Shown piece after piece: positions 35,816 to 52,738 of a DNA stretch of 64,000 bases. Source of the stretch: Owenia fusiformis (taxonomy: Eukaryota; Annelida; Polychaeta; Sabellida; Oweniidae). A program made the position numbers and the translations under genes. Each line of letters starts with the position of its first letter. Position 1 is the first letter of the stretch. The stretch covers positions 40,085,366 through 40,149,365 of the forward strand of contig CAIIXF020000001.1 in the NCBI GenBank assembly GCA_903813345.2, read 5' to 3'. The notes under the pieces were generated by a model. It saw nothing but the letters and a program-made list of their open reading frames with translations, had not been told where the DNA came from and did not search any database.

Positions 35816-38800
35816 ATGTCGACGGGATACAAACCTACTCAAAAGAGATACGGTGGGAAACCATCTGAAATGGGGTATAAACCCGCACAGACGGGGTACA
35901 ATGTAAAACATTCAGATATGGGCTATAAACCAGATAAGACGGGATACACTAAAAAGCAATCAGAGATTGGTTTATATAATGGTGTAAATCAATCAAAGAT
36001 GGCGTACAAACCTGTTGAGACGTCATATAACAAACCATATGAACGTAAATCAGATGGTAAAAATAATCCAAATAAACACAAGGAAGTCACACCGCCTGAA
36101 AATCAAAACAAAGAAAACGAAAATAAAATTGGAGAAGAGGACAAAAACAACGATCAACAAGTACAAAATCATGAAGTGAAAGACAATAAGAATGGTGAGA
36201 GTAAAACAAAAGATGATAAAAACAGTGGAGAAAATGACATTAAGAACGATGACAGTAAATACAAAGATGATAAATATAGTGGTGAAAGCGATGATAAGAA
36301 TGGTGAGAGTAAAATCAAAGATGACAAATATAGTGGTGAAAAGGACAAGAATTATGAAGGGGAAAACAAGGATGATAAATACAGTGGTCAAAATGACGAT
36401 AAGAATGGAGCTAAATCAAAAGATGATACACGTATTGATGAAAAAGACGATAAGAATATTAATAAGGGGAACATTACCAATGAGGACTCTCGAACATCAC
36501 AAATTAATCCTGTTGCAATAGTTGCCGTTGGTCAGTCTAGAAATGATCATGAGAACGCCACTCCACAAAAACAAACTCTTAATGATGAACACCCTTCAGG
36601 AGTACATAGCTATTCCAAAAAAGATGCAAATAAATCCAAGAAACAGTCTTCTAAAAAGGCACCTGTAACTGCAGTGGTAGCTGCTAATAAGATGAAACGT
36701 AGTAGTCCTGGGTTTTACAAAGGGCAAATTGGTTACACACCAACTAATGGGAATTATTCCGGCTATACACCACAGGGATATACATCGACAACGTACAAAC
36801 CAACCGAGCGCCTAAAATGTACGAAGAGACAAGTGGGATACCACCCAGATCAGATCAAGTATGAACCGAACGATGACTACTACACTCTCACCAGAAAAGT
36901 CATGGCGACCCACAGAGCCAGGAAAAACAGAGAAGATGAATCCAGGAAACAGGAACAGCAAAACCAAGATAACAAAGAAGCTCAGGACAACTTGGATAAC
37001 ATCGCACGTCAGGAACAAAGTAAAGAACCTTTCTATCCAACGGAAAATGAAGAAGAGAAAAAGAACTACGATGTTGCTCCTGTACACGTTGCTGCACTCG
37101 CAAAGAGAGGAACAAAGTCCTCTCCATATCCTACACAAACGTATCTACCTGGTCAACTCGATGATTATAACGAGCAACAAAGGAAGTGGATGGCACTGCA
37201 CCATCTCCATAAACAACAACATCAGCAGTATCCACATGATCCTCAGCCAATACAAGTTCCCGATCAACAACAAATAGTTCAACATGAGGAACATCCCAAA
37301 AATGAAGACCTTGCCAAACAAGAGGAGCAACAACAAAAACAGCCAGAGCAACCACAGGAACAACATCAAGAGATGCAAACACAGCTACAACAGCCTGCAC
37401 CACAGGTAATATTACTGCAGCAGTCTCAACAGCCCACCACAGACCAAGAATGGCAGCAACAGCAACTGAAACAGCAACAGCTCCAATGGGAGCAACAACA
37501 ACAACGGGAGCGTGAACAGTTGGATAGACAAAGAGAGCAACAGGAGCAATGGCAGAAGGAGCAACAACAGCAGCTTAAACAACAACAGGAACAATGGCAA
37601 CAGCAGCTGAAACAACAGCAAGACCAATGGCAGGAAATGCAACGACAACTTCAGCAGTCTGCAAAACAAAAAGCAGACGACGACGGTGCAAGACTAAATC
37701 CCTCTTTGGGTGCAGTTGCAGTAGTAGCTGCAAGGAATACTCAATCAGGCCCAAACGATAATAGAGATGCTCAGCAGCAACTGGAACAACAACAGCATCA
37801 GGAACGAGAACAGTGGCAAAAACAGCAGGCGCAGCAACAACAACTGCAACAACAGCAATGGGAACAGCAACAGAAACAATGGCAGCAACAGCAGGAACAG
37901 TGGCTACAACAACAAAAACAGCAACAGGAGCAATGGCAACAAATGCAACAGCAAAAGTTGGAGACTGTAAAACAGGCGGAACCAGATGACAACCAAGCAA
38001 GATCACACCCACCCATGGCAGCTGTCGCACTTTTGAAATCACGAGATGATCGACCAAAATCAAGTGACAACAGAAAAACAAAAAAATGGGAAGAGCAACA
38101 GCGATTAGAGAGAGAAAAGTGGGAGAAGCAACAAGAACAACAGCTGAGGCAACAATGGGAGGATCAACAAAAACAGTGGCAGCAACAACAGCAGGAACAA
38201 TGGCAACAGCAACAACAACAGCAGAAGGAACAATGGGAACAAATGAAAAAGGAGATGGAACAACAGCATCAGATGCAACAACAACAGTTAGAAGCAGCAA
38301 AACAAAATGAACAAAACAACCGAGGAAGGTCGCCTCCTCCAGTGGCAGCACTTGCACTTTTAAACTCAAGAGATAATCGACCAAATACAAGAGACAGCAG
38401 AAGGGAGAGAGAACGGGAGAAGGAACAACAACGGGAGAGAGAACAGTGGCAAAAGCAACAAGAGCAACAACAGGAACAATGGCAGAAACAACAAGAACAA
38501 TTTCAACAACAGCAAAAACAACAGGAAGAACAATTACAACAAATGCAGAAACAATTGGAACAACAGCAACAATTACAACAACAACAAATGCAGCAAAAAC
38601 AGACAGAGATAGAAAAAGAGGAGAATGACACCCAAGCACGATCCCATGCACCAGTTGCAGCTGCTGCAGTCATTGGAGTGGCCAAGAAGAATGAGAACAA
38701 TGATGAACAAAAGTCTATAAAAAAAGTGGAAGATAAAAATACAAATGGCATTGATAAAGAAACAATAGCCACCTCTGACGAGACAGAATCATCAAATAAC

Positions 38801-40519
38801 AAAGACAAACCTAATGAGGGTCATAAAGATACAATATCTAAAAATGACTCGAATGAAAAAGAATTGGACGTTAATGCTGTCGTGATTGGTGCCGGGGCAG
38901 CTGTGGCTATTGATGAAGGGAAAAGGGACAATGAAAAACATATCAACAAGGACACCTCCAATGAAGGTAACATGGTCAAGACATCTCCAAAAGAGGTGCT
39001 AAATCATAAAGCTAAAATAATATCTGATGGGTTATCCATTGAATCACAAATAGAATCCTTTTTAGTTTCATAATCTAAAAACATAAAGGCAGCATTCAAA
39101 ATCATAGCAACTACTAGATATAGTAATTAATTGTGCTTACAGAGTTTCCATAGTTGTAGTCACAACCCCAACACATAATGAGACTCCAGTGTCCAACGTG
39201 CTTTTAAATCTCTCCTCTTTATTAAATACAATTTTATACTTCAGATAGGACAGAAACGAAGACTGAAAGAGAATCTCCACAAATCAAAACTGAAACCTCT
39301 AAATCGACAAATGAAACTTCTGAGAATGAAGATTCTAAAACAAAAGATGAAACTTCTATAACTAAAAGTGAGACTTCTGAAAACAAAGATGAAACATTGG
39401 AAAGTAAAGATGAAATGACAAAAAGCAAGGATGAAACTGCTGAAACAACAAATGAAACAAAAGATGAAACTTCCGAAACCAAAGAAGAAACTGTCAAGAG
39501 TAAAGAGGAAACTTCACAAAGCAAGGATGAAACTTCTGAAACAACAAATGAAACGACTGAAACAAAAGATGAAACTTCCAATACCAAAGAAGAAACTGTC
39601 AAGAGTAAAGAGGAAACTCCACAAAGCAATGATGAAACTTCTGAAATGACAAATGAAACTACTAAAACAAACATTGAAATGTCAAATGACAAAGATGTTG
39701 CAATGATAAGTGCAGCTGACACTGCTGTGAACTTAGATTCAGTGGGGTCATCTAAAGAACAAAGGGTGGATGATATTGATGTGGATGTTGCAATAGACAA
39801 TGATGAAAGTGCAAGGCTTCCAGGAACACCAGAGGCTGTCTCTAGAGTAACTCCTGAACCACCAGTTAATGTTAGTAGACTAAGTATCTAAAATCATGAA
39901 TATTAACTGAATTAAAAAGAATTTTGATTCATCAAGCATAACATCTTTCATATTGTAAGTCAGATTATTGAGTGTTTTGGGATAGGGAGTTAAGATCATG
40001 TTACATGGAAGTAAAATACGTTCACATTGTTTGAATCAATATTTGATGGGGCATAAACATTCTGATACTCATCACATCTTTCTGTCTTTCAAGCATTAAA
40101 AAAGTCACTGATAGAAGGCTGTGATATGTCACATGGGGCACTAATTATATCAAAAGTATTTGAAATCTCATGAACAATGACATATTGGTTAGACTTGGTA
40201 AAACATTGGCCCATTAGAGATGATCTTATGTTATGTTCACAATACTTGTGAGGATTCTTAGATGGAATGTTATATCTGAATATTCACTGACTGAATTAAT
40301 TTTCATTTATTCAATTAGACAAATTAGACCATGCAAAGAGCAATGTCATTACAGAAATTGTATAATTGTACTGGACTTGTTTGTTTTCAGGAAACCCAAA
40401 TAGAAGATGATACCAGTGAAAATGTTGAGATTCCATCATTAAATCCATCAAGAGCTGAGCAGGCTGGCAAAACTTTGAACAGCATCATGAAGACGATGCA
40501 GAAATATAGATTTAAGTAG
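35816..40519 (+). CDS. Unrecognised modular low-complexity protein: GYKP repeats, Q/W blocks, KDET exon
   Basis: I propose exons 35816-38966, 39245 to about 39852, and 40391-40519, total about 1295 aa. The first junction (GAAG, GTAACA to ACTTCAG) keeps the frame exactly. The second uses AGA, GTAACT (or a donor a few codons later), also in phase 0. Residues 1-75 contain repeats of MGYKPxxTGY type. About 80-220 is D/K/N/S/G-rich repeats. About 295-365 and 430-465 repeat a Y-P-G-Q, Y, R-K-x-M-A pattern. About 490-960 holds Q-rich helices with EQWQ spaced by 11 or 15 residues. Eight short P-V-A-A-V-A-V patches lie near residues 230, 281, 416, 623, 727, 835, 940 and 1018. The last exons are K-D-E-T repeats and a basic tail ending KYRFK. 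There is no signal peptide or membrane segment, so it is probably intracellular. The ATG at 35816 follows the acceptor closely. Without the first splice the ORF would end at 39073. It is trichohyalin-like in composition only; no homologue is recognised. Confidence 0.8.
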
Positions 40520-40860
40520 CATTCAAGAGACCATGTAATGTGTCCATATGAAGAGTGTATATAAGTTACCTGGTATCATTGCCCTTTAGGACAGAAATAC
40601 AAATACCAATGTTACCTTGTACGTGGATTTGAATACCTTACTAAAAGAAATATACTCACGGACTGTATCATAAATGTCTCCACTTATATTCTACTTAAGG
40701 AGCTTACCAAAGTTGCCTACAATTTATGATAAAATATATAATTACTTTTGGGGTTGTACTCCCATCAAATACCAAACTGAACAAAAACACAACAGTTTCA
40801 TTTCTATTACTTATTAACAGTCAATTCTGTATTTGCATGCACATGTATGTACATAATACA

Positions 40861-41113
40861 ATAATTTCTTCCTAAAATTCACCGCACCACACATGGAAGA
40901 ACTCAATTGTAATATGAAAAATAACAGAAGTGTAACCCATCCACACCATCCCTGCTCTAATTCAAACGTTGTATGGTTCATAAAACAATAATTTCTTCCT
41001 AAAATTCACCGCACCACACATGGTAGAACTTAATTGTAATATGAAAAAAAATAACAGAAGTGTAACCCATCCACACCATCCCTGCTCTAATTCAAACATT
41101 GTATGGTTCATAA
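40861..41113. repeat. 126-bp tandem duplication
   Basis: The segment beginning ATAATTTCTTCCTAAAATTC at 40861 is repeated at 40987 with only a few changes, through CATTGTATGGTTCATAAA. It is non-coding and lies downstream of the Q-rich gene's stop. Confidence 0.9.
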
Positions 41114-41119
41114 ACACTA

Positions 41120-43190
41120 TTTTTATACACACATATATTCTATAAATTGAATAATAGCTACATGCTTATATGTAATCACTCCAAAAGTTTGAATACATAA
41201 CATGTATATTGTTGATTTGTTTCAATGAAATACAAATCATTAAATCAACATCTGATTTTAAATTAATAGACTATGAAATTCCATCAAAAATTTAATTACT
41301 ATTATGAATGAATACTTTAGTCTAAAACCCAAAATCAATTCTGACATGTGACTAGAGACACACAGCTATAAGAAGCAGAATGCATTTAACAAGTTTTCTA
41401 ATTTTTAAAATCACAAATGACAGTCCCCGGATTTCTATTATAAGATTTTACACTATAAAAACTATATTTCAGTCTAGCAAACAAAATATGACGTGTTGAT
41501 TTTAAGGGAAATCAGTCATTGGCTTGAAAGTGATAGGAGCAAAATTTTTATTTTTTTATGTCTGATTCCCTCGGTGTGATGCTGAAAATGAGTTTCAAAT
41601 GTATATTCGAAACTTCAAATCAAAATATGTATACATCTCATATTCATTCAACTACATGTATTGCCCTTGAGTCTTGCATCGGGCCCTTTATTCCCTCCTC
41701 CCCTTATTCTTTCCTTTCTAATCTAAGTAAATTTATAGTGGGGCACTTGATACAAGACACAATATTACAATTTACTGGAATGTTACCCGAGTCCATTCTC
41801 CTATATACTCCCATATAGCATTGCATTAATTTAATACTAAGAATAAGGCACCTTTCATGAAAATAAGTTATGTATATACTCAGAAAACAAAAATATGTTA
41901 AAATTTCATGAATAACTTGAGTTTCTTTGTTTCTGAACTTGTCTGAGTATCATCACAATGTAAACAGAAAAACATAATTCATAAAACAACAACAATCACT
42001 AAACAACTCTCAGTGAATCAATCAACACACAAACATATTTTTTATAAGTAAGAGACCCAGAATAAATTTTGACTAGAGCCCCAAGAGAACTCTTCAAATT
42101 GTTCACTTGTGTTGTTGGCTGATACACTGATTACAGTATTAACACAATATGTGTCCACAATTTACATGATGTACATGTACTTTGACTATAAACTATGACT
42201 ATAAACTATGCAAATATCTCCACGACAAGACAAAAGCAGAAACAATAGCATTCTCCAAAAGAATACAGCTTTTCAGCAAAAACTTTGATTGTGAAATACG
42301 CATTATTCCTAAAGTGAGTAAGATAATTTGCTATTTTGAAATAATTAATGGAGCACTCCTAAATGCTGCTTCAAAATAGAGAATTATTTTCACCTTTGTT
42401 GGCTTTGTTGGGCCAATCTGTGCATTTCAATAAATGCCAATTGCATGCAATTTACATTTTTACTGGCTATATTTGCATCTTGTCATTTCACATGGAGTTA
42501 TCAAATGCACAATTTATCATTGTTTAGTATAGCAACCTGAGAGCTTTAAGTGATACTTTACATGAGTCTCAAGTTCATACATACATAATTCAGTCTGACA
42601 CACAGATCCACAAAGTGGCTAAGTAGGTAATCAGCAAATGGTCCCAAGGATTTAGTTGAGAAGAGGCAGTGAAGTGTAAGTCTATCAAGATGGAAATTAA
42701 ACCATCAAAGGATGATAGATCAATATTATATGGAAAATTACACTCATATTTTATATTTTTCCAAATAATCATCCATTGTGATCATTTGCTAATTTTTAGA
42801 TCTGGCAGATTTCCATTTTCTCTGCCAAGGACTGTAAGTTAAAATTCAGAAACATAAGACACATCGGTACAGTGTAAAGCAATATCCAGGGTGTTACATA
42901 AATCCCAGCTCAGAATCAGTATGTTTTTTGATATTGGCATACTTATTATTTCATCATGTATCGAAAATATTGCAATTAATCCATTGTTCAATATTCACCA
43001 ATTAGATTCAAACCTTTATGACACACCCTGGATGTATCTCAATATGAGATTAACAGACCCTTCTGAAGTATTTCAAGTGTACATGTATTACAGCATATAT
43101 TTCCAAATTACATGTAGTAATCTAGTATCAATCTATGAAGTTGATTTTATCTCATAAAATAACTGAGGAAGAATTAAGTAAGAACACATG
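41120..43190. other. Intergenic stretch between the Q-rich gene and GALE
   Basis: The two genes converge here. I see no conserved exon, RNA gene or transposon end. Several 60-90-codon frames (41558-41818 plus, 42182-42379 plus, 42590-42772 minus) have no recognisable content. Confidence 0.5.
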
Positions 43191-43192
43191 CT

Positions 43193-43278
43193 GCATAAGA
43201 GTAGCCTTGCCCAAGTCGGTCTCTTTTACTTATCTTGATTTCTATTATAGAAACTTGGGCAAGGCTAGCATAAGAGTA
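43193..43278. mobile_element. Miniature foldback insertion flanked by an 11-bp direct repeat
   Basis: A perfect 15-bp inverted repeat (TAGCCTTGCCCAAGT at 43202-43216 and ACTTGGGCAAGGCTA at 43253-43267) encloses a 36-bp loop. It is bordered by an 11-bp direct repeat, GCATAAGAGTA, at 43193-43203 and 43268-43278. This looks like a tiny foldback insertion with target duplication. Confidence 0.6.
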
Positions 43279-43913
43279 TTCAATGGGTTCTTCAGTGATC
43301 CCAAACGAGTCACACCCAGATGACTTATTACAGCCTTCATAATTCATGTGAAATGTCATCATAATTACCAGCAATAACTACATGTACATACATCGTGTGA
43401 TCTCACATGACAAACCTTTGCTAACATAATATCACAGTGAAATTTTTAAATATGTCTCTAATATTGAGTGGTGTGAGACATGAACAAGAAACTAAAGGAT
43501 GTCCGAGAAATACATACCAATTAAACATATCTCCATTAACATTTATGTCTAGGACATCCAGTATACTAAGCACAAATTTCAACTAGAATTTCCAATACTG
43601 ATTTACTAAACTAGTATTAAGTATTTAATATAAGATAAATTATGCCCTGGTCTATTTGACAGGACATTCTTTGAATTCCCCCATTGCTGCAGAAAATACA
43701 TATTTCTATGAGAAACCTTAAATAATATCACCCCTGAAATTTTGATTTATGACTATACTATATACTTTGTACATGTGAAGAATTAAACTTTCAGAGATCA
43801 GAATCCATGATCAAGAATCTAAAATAACCTAAATCATAATTGTTTGAAATATTTACCAGTTAATTTTCATAATAAAATGCTCGTACATGTGTTGGTATGT
43901 ATAGTTTTTCACA

Positions 43914-43919
43914 TTTATT
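43914..43919 (-). terminator. Possible GALE polyadenylation signal (AATAAA)
   Basis: The minus strand reads AATAAA about 155 nt downstream of the GALE stop codon (44076-44078). In an AT-rich region such hexamers occur by chance, so the assignment rests only on position. Confidence 0.3.
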
Positions 43920-44075
43920 GCACTTTTCTTCATATGCCTAATATTATGGCACGTTCCCTCCATCTTACGAGGGATAGGGCTCATCGAAATGTTATCGCAA
44001 TAATGTTATTGAAGACCCAAAGCATGGCTCCATCTCTATAGTAGTTTGATGTATAATTTTCTAAGCTCTCCAATG

Positions 44076-48417
<4,342 letters not shown>

Positions 48418-50012
48418 TCTTCTGTTAAATAGGTCCCTGCAAGAACAATTAATAATAAATATACACATTATCATACAGTACTTGATATACTCAGAATCAA
48501 TTGTTGATCACCATTTCTTTACTGCATATTCTTTCATTCTTGTTTTTGTGACTCCCTCCTTCTAACTCTGTAGTGCATAACCTGTCCAGAATATAAAGAC
48601 TGTGATGGAGTATCCTAAGTAAGTATATACAAGACTAAATGTTATTTACCGTACTTACTTTAAAATGGCTGAACTATCAATCAGTCAAATAATCCTCAAA
48701 ACTTACAAAATAATCAATTTTTTCTCAATTTGTAATGTTTGCAATGACATTAAAACGATAACTGTCTGCCCCGTCTGTAGCTAATGCCACATGTGATTTC
48801 TATAAACATGAAGTTACTCTTATATAACATGTACAGTATATTTATGTAGTTGTGATTATTAAAATATTAATTATCAACATGTTGCAGGGCACTGATTATT
48901 TTTGTTAATGATAAAGTTCTCAAATTATTGAAATACGATACTGGAAAATGTGAAGAGATATTAATCAAGTCGCCTCACACATGCTCTCTTTGCATAAGGG
49001 AAATAAATATTTTGGGGAGGGGGTTTCAGAAACACAAAGTCATTTATAGACATGAAATCTATTTCTAAAGGTATAGAACGATTCTCAAACAAGGCATTTA
49101 ACATGACAGAATGTCACCATCCTGTAAGCTATTGTAGATGATCAGAAAAATGTAACAATATGTCACAGACACCAAAAGCTGACGCAGACAGCCAATGTGA
49201 AACATCAACCACAAGTCATAAAACACATATGAACATAATATCTTATAAACATTATCTACATTGAGATAACACAGTTCGATTTCTCCTGACGAAACAATTG
49301 AATTTGAATTGTATTAAATAAACAAGGTCAACATATAACAAACAGTAACATAACTTAAGATGTCAAGTAAGTAAATTGTAAGTTGTCGACTAAGGTTAAT
49401 GTTCGATGATGGTATGATAACTTAAATGCAATAAAACAAATACATCTTATATACTAGGCGTTAACATACAAAATGTCACCACCTGCCATTAGTTACATAT
49501 ACCAAATACAAAAGAATAATAGAGTGCATGTATAATAATTAAATGCATTTTTTGCAACATAAAAAACATGACAATGTTTCTCTTACAATCCTAATTCTAT
49601 TTTCTGAAAAGAAAACTGTCTGATCAAATAAAACAATATTTAACTCAGAACTGTTGCATCTTTAAAAAATAGACATGACATGACACAAATGTTCATTCCA
49701 GTCATGTAGTATTCTCAGATAGACATCAAATGATAAGTAGGCAAGATTTGATACTGGACCTATACAGTCATAGGAAGATGTACCAAGTCATTGAGGATAT
49801 TTTTTGCGGTTCTTTGGGTGTACTCTAGACTCTCAGTCTCAACAGTTAAATCTTTAGCATCTACTCCATCAATAAAAATAAAAAATGCAGATTTTCTTCA
49901 AAACTACTGTACAATAATTCTAAAAATATTCGATTAGATAAAAAAGGGTGAAGTTTAAATTATCCTATTACAATGTTGATGTATGAGAATATATAAGGGT
50001 ATCCTTTAGGGG

Positions 50013-50470
50013 TACCACGATACGATAAATTTAATATCGATACGTATCTACGATACTGACCTCGCGATACGATACAATGATACAGCGTAAATTGAAGTAA
50101 AACTGAACTTTATTCGAATTTTTCAAACTTGTAAAGCCAGGAGTACTTCAGCCAGATTACGTTTATTTCACATCACGACAAAGAAAGGTGTAAAATATAC
50201 TAACATCGATTAAAACATCTTAACGACGTGTGGTATTCGGGAACTATCGGGGCAAACGAAGGTGGCAAGCAAGATACGTAACTATGACTGTCTGTCATCT
50301 CTAAGCTCTGAGTTTTTCCCTCCCTTCTGGGTAAGTAAGAAGGGACTTCCGGTAAAAAAATGATACGACCGATATTCATTTTATGTATCATCTTTGAGCC
50401 CGGAATTGACCAATGATATGCGCATATATAATTAGAATGCATTTGGCGTATGTTTCTTCAAGCTCACTGA
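50013..50470. mobile_element. Probable degenerate hAT-like element, one end recognised
   Basis: At 50008-50018 the sequence TAGGGGTACCACGATACGAT has the TAGNGGTNCC-type start seen in hAT termini, and it is followed by repeated CGATAC motifs (50025-50090), typical of subterminal repeats. I could not find a matching right terminus, so the extent is a guess and the copy may be truncated. It lies in the GALE 5' intron. Confidence 0.4.
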
Positions 50471-51187
50471 TTGGTGGAAGAAAAGTGATTTATTACCCAA
50501 ACTGTCACCGGTACCCGTCGTGGGGGCGGGGCTACTAAACTGTAATATGGTCTCTACTAGGCAGAGTGTAGTTTAACTAGACTCTGCACGCAGGGTATCG
50601 GTGTATAGTCCTGGACCGGATAAATATCTACAACTTCCTGTGAATATTCCCCATGAATGTTGGGAAAGATTTTTCAAAACACCCAACACATTTGAAAAAT
50701 CAACCCCACATTTATGGAGGTATGTGGATACAGTCATAGGCCCAGTCATATAGACAAGTCCAATACCACAGTCAGAGAGAATGTTTCTGGCGAAATTCTG
50801 GGATTTTAAATACTTGAAGTTGGGAAACCCGAAGGGCTTACCTTTTTTAATTCCCGAATCTCACCGAATCTCTCCGAAATTAGCTCATCTTGGTGACTGT
50901 AAATTGCACAGCTGTATTCAATGGAGTCTCGTCATATTCAATCAGCCTCAATTTTAAAGTGTATATTTTATTTTCAACGTGATTTCATCGTTTTTTGTCG
51001 ACTGGTAAGAATACGCTGGGCAAATGGCAAGATGGATGACTTTTGACCTGACCTACACCGATGGCGGTGACGTCATCAATTTTATCTATACAAATTCTAT
51101 TTGGTCACGTGACCTTGTGCCAGAAGTCCGACTTTTTGGTCAGTCGACCTGTTCAAAGTACATTTAGTAATAATTATCGCTTTTCAG

Positions 51188-51405
51188 AACAATTTAGGAA
51201 ACAATATTTTCTATCTACGTCGATACAAAGCATCTAAGGTACGTAAATTTATATGAACAACTGAGTCAATAGGGATAAATAGCCCAACGAGAGTCGGCGG
51301 TCTAAAAAATACTTGGATCTGGATGCCAGTCCTGGTATAGATATAGTTCCAGGGCAGTTCGAAGAACGTATTAGATGTCCGTGTCCAATACACCAAGTAA
51401 AGAGC
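51188..51405 (+). CDS. Low-confidence plus-strand exon candidates opposite the GALE 5' intron
   Basis: A 51-nt segment 51188-51238 has a good acceptor (CGCTTTTCAG), a good donor (CTAAG, GTACGT) and one open frame (NNLGNNIFYLRRYKASK). A second open stretch from 51283 reads PNESRRSKKYLDLDASPG and continues to RIRCPCPIHQ before a weak donor at 51397; its frame stays open to 51636. The gap between the two is only 44 bp, short for an intron. An upstream ATG frame (about 50920-51005) ending at CTG, GTAAGA is also phase-compatible. The protein-like composition is suggestive, but no family is recognised and chance is possible. Confidence 0.22.
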
Positions 51406-51755
51406 TTTACATATGTACTTTATTCGTCGCGACTCGATTTTTTATACATGTTCCAGGGGCTGTGTCCAATTGAAAGCCCATGCTTTCATCAACAATTAGT
51501 TATTAATATTATCAATAACATAAACTCTATATTTTACCAAATTACTGAATCACTCGCCAGTCACACAGGCAGTCACCATCACTCACCTCACAGCCTAAAC
51601 TTGGCTATTTCGACGCTGGACGTGGCAAAAAATTAATTGGTGTAAAAATAACACATTTAGAGATATCATTGATCTTCAGTTTCTTAAATAACGAATTGAA
51701 ATATTGTCAAGGTTTGAAATGATATCAAAATTTATGACATAAATCAAATTCTTAC

Positions 51756-51840
51756 CGCTAGGATTGTCGATAAACCCGGTCACTATGAATATTGTTTTTC
51801 TTTCAACACTTCCGCCTTCCACGTCGTGTATTTCACGGAT
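51756..51840 (-). other. GALE: Putative 5' untranslated exon of GALE
   Basis: On the minus strand a good donor (CTAGCG, then GTAAGAAT at 51755-51751) could pair with the acceptor TTCTTGCAG just upstream of the GALE ATG exon. The left part of this exon and its transcription start are not determinable. The right boundary given is approximate. Other donors in the 3.3-kb interval are possible. Confidence 0.4.
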
Positions 51841-51974
51841 ATCTTTTGCGATTTATTATTGAAAAATGAAAATGGTCTTAATGGAGTTAACAATATACTC
51901 AGTCAATCAGATGCTTTATAATAATACAATTTTATTCATCAGCATATTATTTTGTCGTATTTACGTTAAATTAG

Positions 51975-52166
51975 AGCCAATTTAGAGGTTATACTGATGT
52001 GTATGTGTTCTGTAATTCTCTGTATCCGATATTTACTCGCATCAATTACCTTCAAATTGAAGAGCTACTTTATAAACTTTTCAAAACTTTAGAAAATAGT
52101 CTTGAAAGTGTTAAATTCCAATCTCTAGGGACTATCATTGATGGAAAAGCATTTCATAGTATAGTG
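51975..52166 (+). CDS. Candidate coding exon, unknown protein (plus strand)
   Basis: The 192-nt segment is open in one frame with phase 0 at both edges. Its acceptor is TTACGTTAAATTAG and its donor is ATAGTG, then GTGAGTATG. The translation begins SQFRGYTDVYVFCNSLYPIF, continues with a leucine/glutamate-rich helix-like segment (EELLYKLFKTLENSLESVKF) and ends GKAFHSIV. It reads like real protein but I do not recognise it. It lies just outside the GALE 5' exon in the opposite direction and might belong with the candidates at 51188-51405. Confidence 0.3.
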
Positions 52167-52334
52167 GTGAGTATGAAAAACTTAGATCGATTGTTTAAAA
52201 TTGATACCACCTTGATGTATTTTTGTTGTTGTGTTGCTCTCTCCCTCAGTCTCTATAGTATAAGGCTATAGTAGCAAGACAATCTCAGGCTCTGGTAGAC
52301 ATTCAGTAGAGGACCTTACACATTATTTTTCATA

Positions 52335-52486
52335 GAGTACACGCATTATCGAAGTAAGGTTACATTCAGTTTCTTCGGTAGCTGAGTACATTGCGAGCAT
52401 TACTGAAATGAGATTACATTGAGTTTCTTTGAGATGAAGATACCGGAGGTAACCTCACCTCTCTCGATAATGCTCGTAATATACTC
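52335..52486. mobile_element. About 150-bp inverted-repeat element
   Basis: GAGTACACGCATTATCGAAG at 52335 is matched imperfectly by the reverse complement ending at 52486 (CTCGATAATGCTCGTAATAT near 52463). A third, direct-oriented partial copy (GAGTACATTGCGAGCATTAC) lies between. No ORF. Probably a MITE remnant. Confidence 0.5.
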
Positions 52487-52738
52487 AGAAATAATTCCTG
52501 AAGTTGAATATGTGCTTCGCTACATGTAGCACCAATATTATTTGACTTTTGAAATTATATCAGGCCTGTAGGGAGAGGAGGTTTGGATGGTTTATGTGAA
52601 CGAGGTGTCCCCCTTCCACAACTTTTTAAAATGTTGAACCCCTCTCAAGTCATCAAAATTGTGTGTACATGAGGTTTGTCCTTCAATATTAAGAAGGCTC
52701 GCAAGCAAAAACATATGAAATGCGCATGTAATAATTTC

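Noticed and set aside
37575-38651. Minus-strand 358-codon open frame rich in V, A and I opposite the Q-rich gene
   Set aside because: It is the antisense of CAA/CAG-rich repeats (TTG/CTG/GTT codons lack stops). The plus-strand frame has splice sites and structured repeats, so this is a shadow.
39234-39800. Minus-strand 188-codon frame rich in S and V
   Set aside because: Antisense shadow of the K-D-E-T repeat exon; composition follows directly from the repeat.
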